From: Rhodospirillaceae bacterium
GTDB taxonomy: Bacteria > Pseudomonadota > Alphaproteobacteria > UBA6615
Assembly: GCA_002724635.1 (NCBI GenBank)
Contig: PBPM01000067.1
Coordinates: 1 to 63,846 of the forward strand
Direction: 5' to 3'
DNA length: 63,846 nucleotides
The notes under the pieces were generated by a model. It did not search any database, was not told where the DNA came from, and saw only the letters and a list, made by a program, of their open reading frames with translations. Below, in pieces: positions 1 to 8,720 of the stretch (position 1 is the first letter of the stretch; the number at the start of each line of letters is the position of its first letter). The position numbers and the translations under genes were made by a program.

Positions 1-711
1 ATCGGTCAGGCGACGGCGTGCGCGTTCGCCGATGCCGGTGCGGAGGTCGCCCTGCTCGATCTCGACGCCGGGGCGGTGGCCCCGCTCGCGGACAGCCTGG
101 GTGGCTTCGCCGTCGCCTGCGACGTGACCCGGGACCGGGATGTCGCCCGTGCCTTCGCGGAGATAAGCGAGCGCTTTGGAGGCGTCGACATCCTTGTCTC
201 CAACGCCGGCGCGGCATGGCAGGGCAGGATCGGGGATGTCGACGAACGGGTCCTACGGGAGAGTTTCGAACTGAACTTCTTCGCCCATCAGCGGGTCGCT
301 CAGGCGGCGGTGCGGATCATGCGGGAACAGGGGACCGGCGGGGTCCTGCTGTTCAATACCTCGAAGCAGGCGGTCAATCCAGGCCGGGAATTCGGTCCGT
401 ATGGCTTGCCGAAGGCGGCGACGCTTTTCTTGACGCGTCAGTATGCCCTCGATCATGGCGCGGACGGGATCCGTGCGAACGCCGTCAACGCCGACCGGAT
501 TCGCAGCGGGCTGCTGACCCAGGAGATGGTACGGGACCGCTCCCGGGCACGCGGGTTCTCCGAGGAGGCCTACATGTCCGGGAATCTGCTGGGCCGCGAA
601 GTGCTGGCAGAGGACGTAGCAAAGGCCTTTGTCGACCTGGCGTTGGCGGAGAAGACGACGGCGGCGGTCCTTACCGTGGACGGCGGCAACATCGAGGCCG
701 CGCTGCGCTGA
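1..711 (+). CDS. SDR dehydrogenase, C-terminal part (probable bifunctional aldolase/SDR), 5' partial
   Basis: The frame is open from the first base, so the start lies outside the window. The visible part is a short-chain dehydrogenase domain. The beginning GQATA..FADAGAEVALLD is the end of the Rossmann glycine motif plus the acidic residue that favours NAD. The NAG motif is present (VSNAGAAWQG), and the catalytic Tyr and Lys sit in YGLPK. The C-terminus, with NADRIRSGLL, YMSGNLLGREV and VDGGNIEAALR, is the signature I associate with the SDR half of bifunctional rhamnulose-1-phosphate aldolase/lactaldehyde dehydrogenase-type proteins. This predicts an N-terminal class II aldolase domain just upstream. 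A sugar or hydroxy-aldehyde substrate is inference. The ThDP enzyme and HAD phosphatase downstream on the same strand may belong to the same catabolic locus, but a gap of about 430 bp separates them. Confidence 0.85.
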   Translation: MGQATACAFADAGAEVALLDLDAGAVAPLADSLGGFAVACDVTRDRDVARAFAEISERFGGVDILVSNAGAAWQGRIGDVDERVLRESFELNFFAHQRVAQAAVRIMREQGTGGVLLFNTSKQAVNPGREFGPYGLPKAATLFLTRQYALDHGADGIRANAVNADRIRSGLLTQEMVRDRSRARGFSEEAYMSGNLLGREVLAEDVAKAFVDLALAEKTTAAVLTVDGGNIEAALR

Positions 712-1142
712 CCACGTCTATTCGTCCTGTTTCTCGAGCGCCTCGCCGAGTGCGCTGCGCTGTGCGCTGGACGCATCGGCACCGAACATCGTCTCTATGA
801 TTGCGATCCGCCGCGCCGAGATTCGCACCGATCTGCAGATTCTCGATGCCGCACGGCCCTGCCTTCAGGGCCTTCAGCGCGATTCCGATTATTTCACGGA
901 ACGGTGCAGCGGCGGGCTGCTCGCGCACCACGTAGACAGTGGGACCATTCGGTGCTGTGGGAATCGTGACCATGAACGCGACGCGGCTTTTCTGGCGGCA
1001 GATCAAACACGAACCTACAATGATACTAACACGTCCGGTTTTCCCCTGCCGCGCAAGATGATAACCTTTCGGCTCCACGTGGCCGCGTGCGTTGCGTCGG
1101 AAAAATCAAGTAATATCAATTGATTAAACACGGGGGTGCGGC
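712..1142. other. intergenic interval
   Basis: This stretch lies between the SDR stop and the GTG start of the ThDP enzyme. Apart from the weak minus-strand candidate at 718-973, I see no supported gene. The last 60 bases are AT-richer and precede the ThDP gene, so they probably hold its promoter. No clear -35/-10 pair or operator can be named. Confidence 0.5.
718..973 (-). pseudogene. possible small frameshifted gene, function unknown
   Basis: On the minus strand an ATG at 973 opens a natural-looking reading (MVTIPTAPNGPTVYVV, then FREIIGIALKALKAG). It runs to about 815 and then becomes an arginine/cysteine-rich shadow of the overlapping strand. The neighbouring frame picks up at that point with an equally natural tail (IAIIETMFGADASS, then ALGEALEKQDE) and stops at 718-720. 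A one-base insertion or two-base deletion near 810-825 would join them into one protein of about 85 residues. I do not recognise the family. It may be a decayed gene, a sequencing error or chance, so confidence is low. The rest of the 712-1142 interval shows nothing else convincing. Confidence 0.3.
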
Positions 1143-2810
1143 GTGCGGACAGGTGGACAGATTCTGGTCAATACGTTGGTCTTACATGGGGTCGACACTG
1201 TTTTCTGCGTGCCGGGGGAGAGCTATCTCGCTGCGCTGGACGCGCTCTATGACGTTCGCGATTCGGTGCGGGTCATCACCTGCCGCCATGAAAATGGCGC
1301 GGCATACGCCGCGGAGGCCTATGGCAAGCTGACCGGCAAGCCCGGCATCGCGTTCGTCACTCGTGGTCCGGGCGCCTGCAATGCTAGTATCGGCGTCCAT
1401 ACTGCGCTACAGGATTCCTCGCCGATGATCTTGTTCGTGGGCCAGGTCCCGCGTGAGTTTCGCCGCCGCGAGGCATTCCAGGAGATCGATTTCGAGGCCA
1501 TGTTCGCCCCGGTCGCGAAATGGGCGGTTGAGGTTGACGATGCCGCGCGGATGCCCGAGCTCACGGCGCGTGCCTTCGCGGTGGCCGCGGGTGGCCGTCC
1601 TGGCCCGGTCGTGGTGTCCCTGCCGGAAGACATGCTGACGGATGAAGTCAATGTGCCGGACGCGCGGGTGACATCGCATGCGTCGCCTGAGCCGACTGAC
1701 GTTGACATCGCGCGCCTGCGTGACTTGCTGATAACCGCCGAGCGCCCCCTCGCGATTTTCGGCGGCGGTGGATGGTCCTCCGAGATCTGCGCTGATCTCG
1801 AGGCCTTCTGCGAATCCAACGGGATTCCGGCGGTGTCGTCCTTCCGGGTCATGGACATCCTGAACAACGATCATCCCAATTTCGTCGGCGAGCTCGGCTA
1901 TAACACCAATCCGAAGTTGGCGCAGCGGGTGCGCGATGCTGATCTGTTGCTGGTTATCGGCGCGCGGCTGGGCGAGACCACATCCCAAGCCTATAACATC
2001 ATCAAGGCGCCGCGCCCGGACCAGACCATGATCCATGTCTATCCGGACCATTCGGAGCTCGGCCGGGTGTTCCAGTCCGATCTGCCGATCGCCGCGGGGA
2101 TCGGCGCGTTCCTGACCAAGGCTAGGCGCCATATCCAGCTCGACCCCGGCCGTTGGGCCGCCTGGCTCAAGTCCGGACGCGACGACTTCGAAGCGTGGAC
2201 CTTGCCGATCGACGTGCCGGGGCCGCTCAACCCGGCGGAGATGTTCGTGCAGCTACGTGACATCCTGCCGGACGAGGCGATCATCACCACGGATGCCGGC
2301 AACTTCGCCGGCTGGACTAGCCGTTTCTTTCGTTTCCGCACCTATCGCACCCAGCTTGGCCCGGCCAATGGTTCCATGGGCTATGGTATGCCGGCGGCGA
2401 TTGCCGCCAAGACGGCACGACCGGACGCGCCGGTGATCGCCTATGCCGGTGACGGCGGCATCCTGATGACCGGCAACGAGCTGGCGACCGCGGTCCAGCA
2501 TGACCTGCCGATCGTCCTGATCATCGCCAACAACAGCATGTTCGGGACCATCCGCATGCATGAGGAGCGTGAGTATCCCGGGCGCGAGATCGCGACCCAT
2601 CTTCGCAATCCCGATTTCGTTGCCTGGGCCGAGGCCTTCGGCGCCCAGGGCGAGCGCGTGACGACGACCGAGGAGTTCAGGCCGGCCATGGAACGCGCAC
2701 TCGCCGCGGGACGTCCGGCGGTGATTGAGGTGGTGATGGACCAGGAGCTGATCGCCAGCAACTTCACGCTGACGCAGTTGCGCGCGCGCGCGCGCAACGT
2801 CGCCGGGTGA
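1143..2810 (+). CDS. thiamine-diphosphate-dependent enzyme, acetolactate-synthase-like
   Basis: This is a 555-residue protein with the three-domain architecture of the acetolactate synthase/benzoylformate decarboxylase superfamily. The N-terminal Pyr domain has the catalytic glutamate at about residue 50 (RHENGAAYAAEAYGKLTG). The middle domain is FAD/nucleotide-like. The C-terminal PP domain has the ThDP motif GDG at 436-438 followed about 26 residues later by NNS. It starts at GTG 1143, preceded by a purine-rich GGGGGTG. It lacks an adjacent ilvN regulatory subunit. That, and its place after an SDR gene and before a HAD phosphatase, favours a catabolic 2-keto-acid lyase or ligase over branched-chain amino-acid synthesis. 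The substrate cannot be read from sequence. Confidence 0.88.
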   Translation: MRTGGQILVNTLVLHGVDTVFCVPGESYLAALDALYDVRDSVRVITCRHENGAAYAAEAYGKLTGKPGIAFVTRGPGACNASIGVHTALQDSSPMILFVGQVPREFRRREAFQEIDFEAMFAPVAKWAVEVDDAARMPELTARAFAVAAGGRPGPVVVSLPEDMLTDEVNVPDARVTSHASPEPTDVDIARLRDLLITAERPLAIFGGGGWSSEICADLEAFCESNGIPAVSSFRVMDILNNDHPNFVGELGYNTNPKLAQRVRDADLLLVIGARLGETTSQAYNIIKAPRPDQTMIHVYPDHSELGRVFQSDLPIAAGIGAFLTKARRHIQLDPGRWAAWLKSGRDDFEAWTLPIDVPGPLNPAEMFVQLRDILPDEAIITTDAGNFAGWTSRFFRFRTYRTQLGPANGSMGYGMPAAIAAKTARPDAPVIAYAGDGGILMTGNELATAVQHDLPIVLIIANNSMFGTIRMHEEREYPGREIATHLRNPDFVAWAEAFGAQGERVTTTEEFRPAMERALAAGRPAVIEVVMDQELIASNFTLTQLRARARNVAG

Positions 2811-2819
2811 TACCGCCGC

Positions 2820-3377
2820 ATGTCACAGGAACCGGTGAAGGCGCTTTTCCTCGACCGTGACGGCGTGATCAACGTCGACAACGGCTACATTTGGCGCATC
2901 GAGGATTTTATCTTCTACGACGGTGTCTTCGAGGCCTGCGTCGCCGCACGCGATATGGGCTATCTCCTCGTCGTCGTCACCAACCAGGCCGGGATCGGGC
3001 GTGGCCTCTATACCGAGCAGCAGTTCCACCTGCTCACGGCGTGGATGGAGGCGCAGTTTCGCGAATACGGCGTCGAGATCGCACGGACTTACTTCTCGCC
3101 GACCCATCCGGAAGAGGGGATCGGCGTGTACAGGCGTGAATCCCACGATCGCAAGCCCGGACCCGGTATGCTGTTCAAGGCCCGTGACGCCTTCGGCATC
3201 GACATGGCGGCCTCTGCCCTCGTCGGAGACCGGGAGACCGACATCGCGGCTGGCATCAATGGCGGGGTGGGCACGCGCATTCTCATAGAGGGCGTCGAGG
3301 ACGACGATATGACGCGCGCCGATGCGGTCGTTGGCTCGCTCGCCGAGGCCGTCGCCTGGCTGGCGGAGCGGGACTAG
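2820..3377 (+). CDS. HAD-IIIA family phosphatase, GmhB-like
   Basis: This 185-residue protein begins only 9 bases after the ThDP enzyme stop. Motif I is FLDRDGVIN, with the nucleophile and acid/base aspartates. Motif II is VVVTNQAGIGRG, the lysine of motif III lies in HDRKPGPGML, and motif IV is VGDRETDI. This is the D-glycero-D-manno-heptose-1,7-bisphosphate phosphatase / histidinol-phosphatase type of HAD enzyme. The usual zinc-binding cysteine loop of GmhB is not evident; the corresponding stretch reads SPTHPEEGIGVYRRES. The exact substrate is therefore uncertain. The short spacing suggests co-transcription with the upstream enzyme. Confidence 0.85.
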   Translation: MSQEPVKALFLDRDGVINVDNGYIWRIEDFIFYDGVFEACVAARDMGYLLVVVTNQAGIGRGLYTEQQFHLLTAWMEAQFREYGVEIARTYFSPTHPEEGIGVYRRESHDRKPGPGMLFKARDAFGIDMAASALVGDRETDIAAGINGGVGTRILIEGVEDDDMTRADAVVGSLAEAVAWLAERD

Positions 3378-3603
3378 GCGACGAGCAGTGCGACCATGAT
3401 CCGGGCCGATGTCGCGAACAGGAACAGCCTGAACAACAGCTTTAGAGTCCACACATTCAGACTTGGGCGAGGCGGACCCCCAGCGGTGCGTTGAGAGATG
3501 TGAAGGGCGCGATCAGGACAGCGGCGCGGGGCACGAGTTTCAGAAAAAGGTCCACGTGCTAGTAAATCCCGCGGCGCTCGTGTCGCGCAAGGGAAGAACG
3601 GAG

Positions 3604-4209
3604 CTACGCAGCGCCGGACAGCCGCCAGTCGATCATCTCCAGCCGGTCCTGGCCGAAGAACAACTCGCCGTCGACGACGATGGAGGGCACGCTCCAAGCG
3701 CCGTCGGCGAGGGACTCGTCTGTGTTGGCCTCGAGTTCCGCCGTAACCGCATCGGAGTTGGCCGCTGCGATTAGGGCTGCGCCGTCGAGGCCGACGCCGC
3801 CGGCGATGGCGGCCACGACGCCCGGATCGTTGATGTTCAGCTCGTCTACCCAGCAACCACGCATCAGCGCACGAGTGATTGGGTACATGTCGGCGCCCGC
3901 CTGCCCGGCAGCGATGATCACGCCCGACGACAGCAGAAACGGCACGGGGAAGTGCTTTGGTTCAGCATTCAGCGGCACGTCGCGCCATGCGGCCCAGCGC
4001 GGCAGTTCGAGCAGCCGGTAGGCTTGGAGTACCTTGGGGCGATCCTCTAGAGGTCGGCCGGTACTCGTCACCTGCCACTGGCGCCCCACATGGGCCGGCT
4101 TGTAGGCGACCTCGTACCCATGTTTTTCTGCGATGGCCTTGAGCTTATCGAGGGCGAGATAGGACCAGGGTGAAACGCAGGCGAAGTAGAACTTGATTGG
4201 GTCACTCAT
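3604..4209 (-). CDS. DsbA-family 2-hydroxychromene-2-carboxylate isomerase-like protein
   Basis: This 201-residue thioredoxin-fold protein begins KFYFACVSPWSYLALDKL. The first catalytic Cys of DsbA is replaced and an SPWSY motif follows, as in 2-hydroxychromene-2-carboxylate isomerases (NahD/kappa-class GST-like). The conserved cis-proline segment is VPSIVVDGELFFGQDRL near the C-terminus. In the family the enzyme uses glutathione to isomerise intermediates of aromatic degradation. The neighbours do not form a recognisable naphthalene pathway, so the true substrate is unknown. The gene stands alone on the minus strand. No gene was found in the 3378-3603 and 4210-4457 flanks. Confidence 0.85.
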   Translation of the reverse strand: MSDPIKFYFACVSPWSYLALDKLKAIAEKHGYEVAYKPAHVGRQWQVTSTGRPLEDRPKVLQAYRLLELPRWAAWRDVPLNAEPKHFPVPFLLSSGVIIAAGQAGADMYPITRALMRGCWVDELNINDPGVVAAIAGGVGLDGAALIAAANSDAVTAELEANTDESLADGAWSVPSIVVDGELFFGQDRLEMIDWRLSGAA

Positions 4210-4457
4210 CGTGCAGCCTCCACGTGATCGGCGATGTAGTTTGGCGACGCGAGCACGTCTCCGAGCGGCTTCGGATTGCAGCAGCGCCGCGTGTTATCGG
4301 CCCCGCGCTGCCGTTCGGCAAGCTGCCCAGCGTCACAATGTTTTTCTTCTTTGGAAGGGGCTGGGGCGGCATGCTTGCTGGGTAGGGGGCAATGAGGTCA
4401 GTCTATTCGATCCCCGCGTGCCGCGATGTAACGCCGGTCACAGGGGGTTAAAAATAA

Positions 4458-6236
4458 CTAGAAAGCGTCTTCAGCCAGCGCTAGCACCGAATCCCCGCCC
4501 TCGGTAATCGCAGCGAGATGCATCGCGGCGCGGGGCAGGATGTGGTCGGCGTAGAACTTCGTGGTGATGCGCTTCGTGTTGAGGAATACTTCGGGGAAAT
4601 CGGCGCCGCCGCGCGCTGCGATCGCCGCACGGGCCATTAGCCAGCCGCCGACTACGGTGCCGGTGAGGTGCAAATAGGGCACCGCGCCGGCGAACTTGCG
4701 GTCGGTGTCGTTGTTGGCCGGGTCGAGCATCCACTCGGTCGCCCGGCGGAGCGCGCGATTCGCATCGGCTTGGGCGTCGAGGATCGTAAGCAACTCCGCG
4801 TCGTCGGTGTCGGTGCCGGTGATCCCATCCATCTCGTGGAGCAGCTCTTCCATGGCCGCCCCGCCGTCGCGCAGCAGCTTGCGGCCCAGAAGGTCGATCG
4901 CTTGGATGCCGTTGGTGCCCTCGTAGATGGGCGCGATGCGCGAATCGCGGAAATACTGGGCAGCGCCCGTTTCCTCGATGAAACCCATGCCGCCATGCAC
5001 CTGTATGCCCATGGAGGCGATGTCGACCCCCAGATCGGTGCACCAAGCCTTGACTACTGGGGTCAGCAGGTCCGTACGGCGTTGGTTGTAGCTGCGCGCA
5101 TCGCCGTCGTGGTCGTGGCGCGAGCGGTCCAGAGCAGAATTGGTGTAGTAGGTGAGTGCCCGCATCGCCTCGGTCTGGGCTCGCATAGTCATAAGCATGC
5201 GGCGAACGTCCGGGTGCTGGATGATGGTGACGGACTCGCCGCCGCTCGACACGGGCGCCGACTGGACCCGTTCGCGGGCGTAGGCTACCGCATGCTGGTA
5301 GGACCGCTCGGCAATCGCGACGCCCTGCAGACCGACGTTCAGCCGGGCGTTGTTCATCATCGTGAACATGCATCGCAGCCCGTCATGCTCCTCGCCGATC
5401 AGGTAGCCGACCGCCCCCCCGTCGCGTTCGCCATATGCCATGACGCAGGTGGGGCTCGCATGGATCCCCAGCTTATGCTCTAGGCTAATGGCGTAGGTAT
5501 CGTTGCGCGCGCCAAGTGATCCGTCGTCGTTGACTAGGAACTTCGGCACCAGAAACAGACTGATTCCTTTCACCCCCGACGGCGCGTCGGGCAGGCGGGC
5601 CAGCACCAAGTGAATGATGTTCTCGGTGAAGTCCTGTTCGCCATAGGTAATATATATCTTTTGGCCGGTAATGCGGTAGTGGTCGCCCTCGCGCTCGGCC
5701 CGCGACTTGAGTAGGCTTAGATCGGTGCCTGCTTGGGGCTCGGTGAGGTTCATCGTCCCGGCCCATTCGCCGGTGACGAGCTTCTCGAGGTATTTTTCCT
5801 GCAGCTCTGGTGCGCCGTGGGCGATCAAGGACTCGATCGCGCCGATGGTCAGCAGTGGGCACAGTGACCAGGCGAGATTTGAGGATTGCCACATCTCCTG
5901 CAGCGCCGTGGTGACCGTCCAGGGTAGGCCCATTCCGCCATGTTCGGGCTCGAAGGGGGTGCCGTTCCAGCCGCCCTCGACGAACCGGGCATAGGCCTCC
6001 CTGAAGCCCGCCGGGGTCGTGACGGCGTCGCCGGCGAGTGTCGACGTCTGCTGGTCGCCGGACTGGTTCAGCGGGGCGAGGATCTCGCCGGTGAATCGGG
6101 CGGATTCGTTCAGGATCTGCTCGACCAAGTCGCTGGAGGTCTCCTTGAAGGCCGGAAAAGCGCGCAGCCCGTCCATATTGCACAAGTTCTCGAGCACGAA
6201 CGTCATGTCCTGCACGGGGGCATTGTAGTTGGACAT
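4458..6236 (-). CDS. acyl-CoA dehydrogenase, long DmdC-like type
   Basis: This 592-residue flavoprotein has the usual acyl-CoA dehydrogenase layout: helical N-domain, beta middle domain (NLTEPQAGTDLSLL and KIYITYGEQD around the FAD site) and helical C-domain. The catalytic glutamate is E439 in IYEGTNGIQ. An extra C-terminal alpha-helical domain of about 120 residues (TEWMLDPANNDTDRKFAGA) places it with the ~590-residue group that includes 3-methylmercaptopropionyl-CoA dehydrogenase (DmdC) and phenylacyl-CoA dehydrogenases. A conventional substrate cannot be assigned. An FAD-linked oxidase lies 25 bases upstream on the same strand, so the two probably form an operon. Electron transfer would go to ETF. 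Confidence 0.9.
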   Translation of the reverse strand: MSNYNAPVQDMTFVLENLCNMDGLRAFPAFKETSSDLVEQILNESARFTGEILAPLNQSGDQQTSTLAGDAVTTPAGFREAYARFVEGGWNGTPFEPEHGGMGLPWTVTTALQEMWQSSNLAWSLCPLLTIGAIESLIAHGAPELQEKYLEKLVTGEWAGTMNLTEPQAGTDLSLLKSRAEREGDHYRITGQKIYITYGEQDFTENIIHLVLARLPDAPSGVKGISLFLVPKFLVNDDGSLGARNDTYAISLEHKLGIHASPTCVMAYGERDGGAVGYLIGEEHDGLRCMFTMMNNARLNVGLQGVAIAERSYQHAVAYARERVQSAPVSSGGESVTIIQHPDVRRMLMTMRAQTEAMRALTYYTNSALDRSRHDHDGDARSYNQRRTDLLTPVVKAWCTDLGVDIASMGIQVHGGMGFIEETGAAQYFRDSRIAPIYEGTNGIQAIDLLGRKLLRDGGAAMEELLHEMDGITGTDTDDAELLTILDAQADANRALRRATEWMLDPANNDTDRKFAGAVPYLHLTGTVVGGWLMARAAIAARGGADFPEVFLNTKRITTKFYADHILPRAAMHLAAITEGGDSVLALAEDAF

Positions 6237-6261
6237 TGTCTCTCCTATCGCCGCCGGCGTC

Positions 6262-7689
6262 CTAAAGAACCTTGCCGGGGTTCATCAGGCCGCTGGGATC
6301 GAGTGTCTTCTTAATCGCGCGCATCATGTTCAGTTCAACCGCCGACTTGCGTGTGGCCAAGTCGTGGACCTTTAGTTTGCCGATTCCGTGCTCAGCGGAA
6401 AAGCTGCCGCGCATCACGAGCGCAATATCCGCCACACGGCTGGTGATCTCGTCCCAGCGGTCAAGAAACTCCTGCGGGTCGCCGTCCACCGGCTGGGACA
6501 AATTATAATGTACGTTGCCGTCGCCCACATGGCCGAAGGCGAGCGGGCGGATTCCCGGATACATCTCGCCGACGGCTGCGTTGGCCTCGCTAATGAACTG
6601 CGGCACCTTCGAAATGGGGACCGAGACGTCGTTCTTGATGCTCGCGCCCTCGGGCTTCTGGGACAAGACCATCGCCTCGCGCAGGAACCAGAACTGGCCG
6701 CGCTGGCTATCTGACCGAGCGATGGTGGCGTCGACCACCAGCCCGTCCTCATAGGCTTCGGCCAGGAAATTTTCCATCGCCGCGCCGAGATCCAGGCACT
6801 CCTCGCTGCTCTCGAACTCGATCAGCGCGTACCATTCATGCCGGCCCTCGAGGAACTCGAAATTTCCCTCGGTGTGGCGGATCGATATGTCGATGCAGAT
6901 GCGGGGGATGAGTTCGAAGCCCGAGACTGTATCGCCGCTCGCCTTGCGAGCCCGGCCAAGCACCTCGAGCACGTCTTCGAGATCGCGGAGCGCGATGAAG
7001 GCCGTGCTGCGCACCCGCGGGCGCGGGAACAGCTTCACCACCGCGCCCGTGATGATCCCCAGTGTGCCCTCGGCGCCGATGAACAGGTGCTTCAAGTCAT
7101 AGCCCGTGTTGTTCTTGCGCAGGCCTGTCAACCCGTCCCAGATATCACCGTTGGGCAGCACCACCTCGAGGCCGAGGGTGAGTTCGCGCGTGTTACCGTA
7201 GCGGATCACGGTCGTGCCGCCGGCATTGGTTGAGAGGTTGCCGCCGATCTGACATGAGCCCTCGGCGCCGAGGCTGAGTGGGAATAGTCGGTCATGTTCC
7301 TCGGCAACCTCCTGCAGGCTCGACAGCACGCAGCCCGAATCCACAGTCATGGTGAAATTCACCGGGTCGACCTCGCGGACTCTGTTCATGCGCGTCAGGC
7401 TGACGATCACCTCTCCCGAGGCGACGGCCCCGCCGCAAAGGCCGGTATTCCCGCCTTGGGGCACAATCGCCACGCCGGCGTCATGGCAGGTCTTCACCAC
7501 CCGCGAGACCTCCTCGGTCGAGGCGGGTCGCACGATGCAGGGGGTTTCGCCGCGATACAGGTCGCGCTGCTCGGCGATATAGGGCCCCATATCGGCGACG
7601 TCGGTTACTAGGCCGCCTGGGCCGACGATATTGGCCAGTCGGTCGAGGAGCCCGTCGGGCAGGGTCATACCGGAAGTGATCGTGTCCAT
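6262..7689 (-). CDS. FAD-binding oxidoreductase, D-2-hydroxy-acid dehydrogenase type
   Basis: This 475-residue protein is of the vanillyl-alcohol-oxidase fold. The N-terminal FAD_binding_4 domain has the PCIVRPASTEEVSRVV entry and the FAD loops VPQGGNTGLCGG and GGNLSTNAGGT. The C-terminal FAD-oxidase_C domain has FGHVGDGNVHYNL and SAEHGIGKLK. This is the arrangement of GlcD, D-lactate dehydrogenase and D-2-hydroxyglutarate dehydrogenases. There is no GlcE/GlcF partner nearby. That argues for a stand-alone 2-hydroxyglutarate- or lactate-type enzyme rather than glycolate oxidase, but this is inference. It is probably co-transcribed with the acyl-CoA dehydrogenase just downstream. Confidence 0.9.
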   Translation of the reverse strand: MDTITSGMTLPDGLLDRLANIVGPGGLVTDVADMGPYIAEQRDLYRGETPCIVRPASTEEVSRVVKTCHDAGVAIVPQGGNTGLCGGAVASGEVIVSLTRMNRVREVDPVNFTMTVDSGCVLSSLQEVAEEHDRLFPLSLGAEGSCQIGGNLSTNAGGTTVIRYGNTRELTLGLEVVLPNGDIWDGLTGLRKNNTGYDLKHLFIGAEGTLGIITGAVVKLFPRPRVRSTAFIALRDLEDVLEVLGRARKASGDTVSGFELIPRICIDISIRHTEGNFEFLEGRHEWYALIEFESSEECLDLGAAMENFLAEAYEDGLVVDATIARSDSQRGQFWFLREAMVLSQKPEGASIKNDVSVPISKVPQFISEANAAVGEMYPGIRPLAFGHVGDGNVHYNLSQPVDGDPQEFLDRWDEITSRVADIALVMRGSFSAEHGIGKLKVHDLATRKSAVELNMMRAIKKTLDPSGLMNPGKVL

Positions 7690-7743
7690 ACCCTTGATGT
7701 AGCCCCAAGGCCGGGCGGGGGCAACATGCCCGTCGCGTCAGTC

Positions 7744-8709
7744 TCAGTCCGCGTGCGCGGCGGTGGCCCGGCGTAGCCGGTCGTTGACGGCGCGTCCGAT
7801 GCCGACATCGGGTATAGGCGCGACTGCGATCCCGGCGAATTCTGACCGGTCGAGGGCGCGCAGGGTGGCAAATAGCCGCGCGGCGGCCTCGATCACATCG
7901 CCCGACGGGCTGAGGCTAAGCGTGGCCGCCGCGTCGTTGGCACCGGGATCGCCGAAGGCGGCATAGGCCTCGTCGGCACGCGGGTCGGTCGCGTCGATCC
8001 GGATCGGGATTTTTGGCGCGTAGTGCCGGGCGATCTGGCCGGGCGACCGCGGGGCCGTCTCGGCTTCGGGGATGCTGGCATCCTCGATGTCGCCGAGCCG
8101 GCGTTCGAGCTGCTCGCGGGTGATTGCGCCGTGCCGCAGAATCGCCGGTCGCGCACCGCACAGGTCGAGCACGGTCGATTCCAGACCGACAATGCAGTCG
8201 CCGCCGTCAAGCACGAGGCCTACCGCGTCGCCGAGCGAGTCCGTCACATGGACGGCGCGGGTCGGACTTATCTCGCCGGCGCGATTGGCGCTCGGGGCGG
8301 CGACAGGGCCGGCGAACCGGGCGAGCAGTTCCTGAGCGAGGGGGTGGGCCGGGACCCGGAGTGCGACCGTGTCGAGCCCGGCGCTGACAAGCAGCGAGAG
8401 ACCACAGTCCGGCCGGCACGGCAGGACCAGTGTCAGGGGACCCGGCCAGAAATGATCGGCGATCGCGCGTGAATTGTCTGTGAAGGCGCCGAAGACCTCG
8501 GCGGCGCTCCGGTCGGCCACATGTACGATCAATGGATTGAAGCGCGGGCGTTCCTTGGCCGCGAAAATGCGTGCCACCGCCTCGTCATTACGCGCATCCG
8601 CACCCAGCCCGTAGACGGTCTCGGTCGGGAACGCGACCAGGCCCCCATCGCCGAGCCGCGTGGCGGCTTCGGCGATCACCGTTTCGTCGACGGGGATGCT
8701 GGTCGACAT
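7744..8709 (-). CDS. L-threonylcarbamoyladenylate synthase, Sua5 type
   Basis: This protein makes threonylcarbamoyl-AMP for t6A37 modification of ANN-decoding tRNAs. The 321-residue form starts at ATG 8709, which overlaps the end of cysQ by four codons minus one reading frame. The longer upstream frame is only a shadow of cysQ. The YrdC domain is clear: VAFPTETVYGLGADA, KERPRFNPLIVHV, FWPGPLTLVL, VAAPSANRAGEISPT. A C-terminal Sua5 domain follows after the PGQIARHYAPK linker, so this is the two-domain Sua5 form rather than a short TsaC. The overlap implies translational coupling with cysQ. Confidence 0.93.
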   Translation of the reverse strand: MSTSIPVDETVIAEAATRLGDGGLVAFPTETVYGLGADARNDEAVARIFAAKERPRFNPLIVHVADRSAAEVFGAFTDNSRAIADHFWPGPLTLVLPCRPDCGLSLLVSAGLDTVALRVPAHPLAQELLARFAGPVAAPSANRAGEISPTRAVHVTDSLGDAVGLVLDGGDCIVGLESTVLDLCGARPAILRHGAITREQLERRLGDIEDASIPEAETAPRSPGQIARHYAPKIPIRIDATDPRADEAYAAFGDPGANDAAATLSLSPSGDVIEAAARLFATLRALDRSEFAGIAVAPIPDVGIGRAVNDRLRRATAAHAD

Positions 8710-8720
8710 GATCGCGACGC

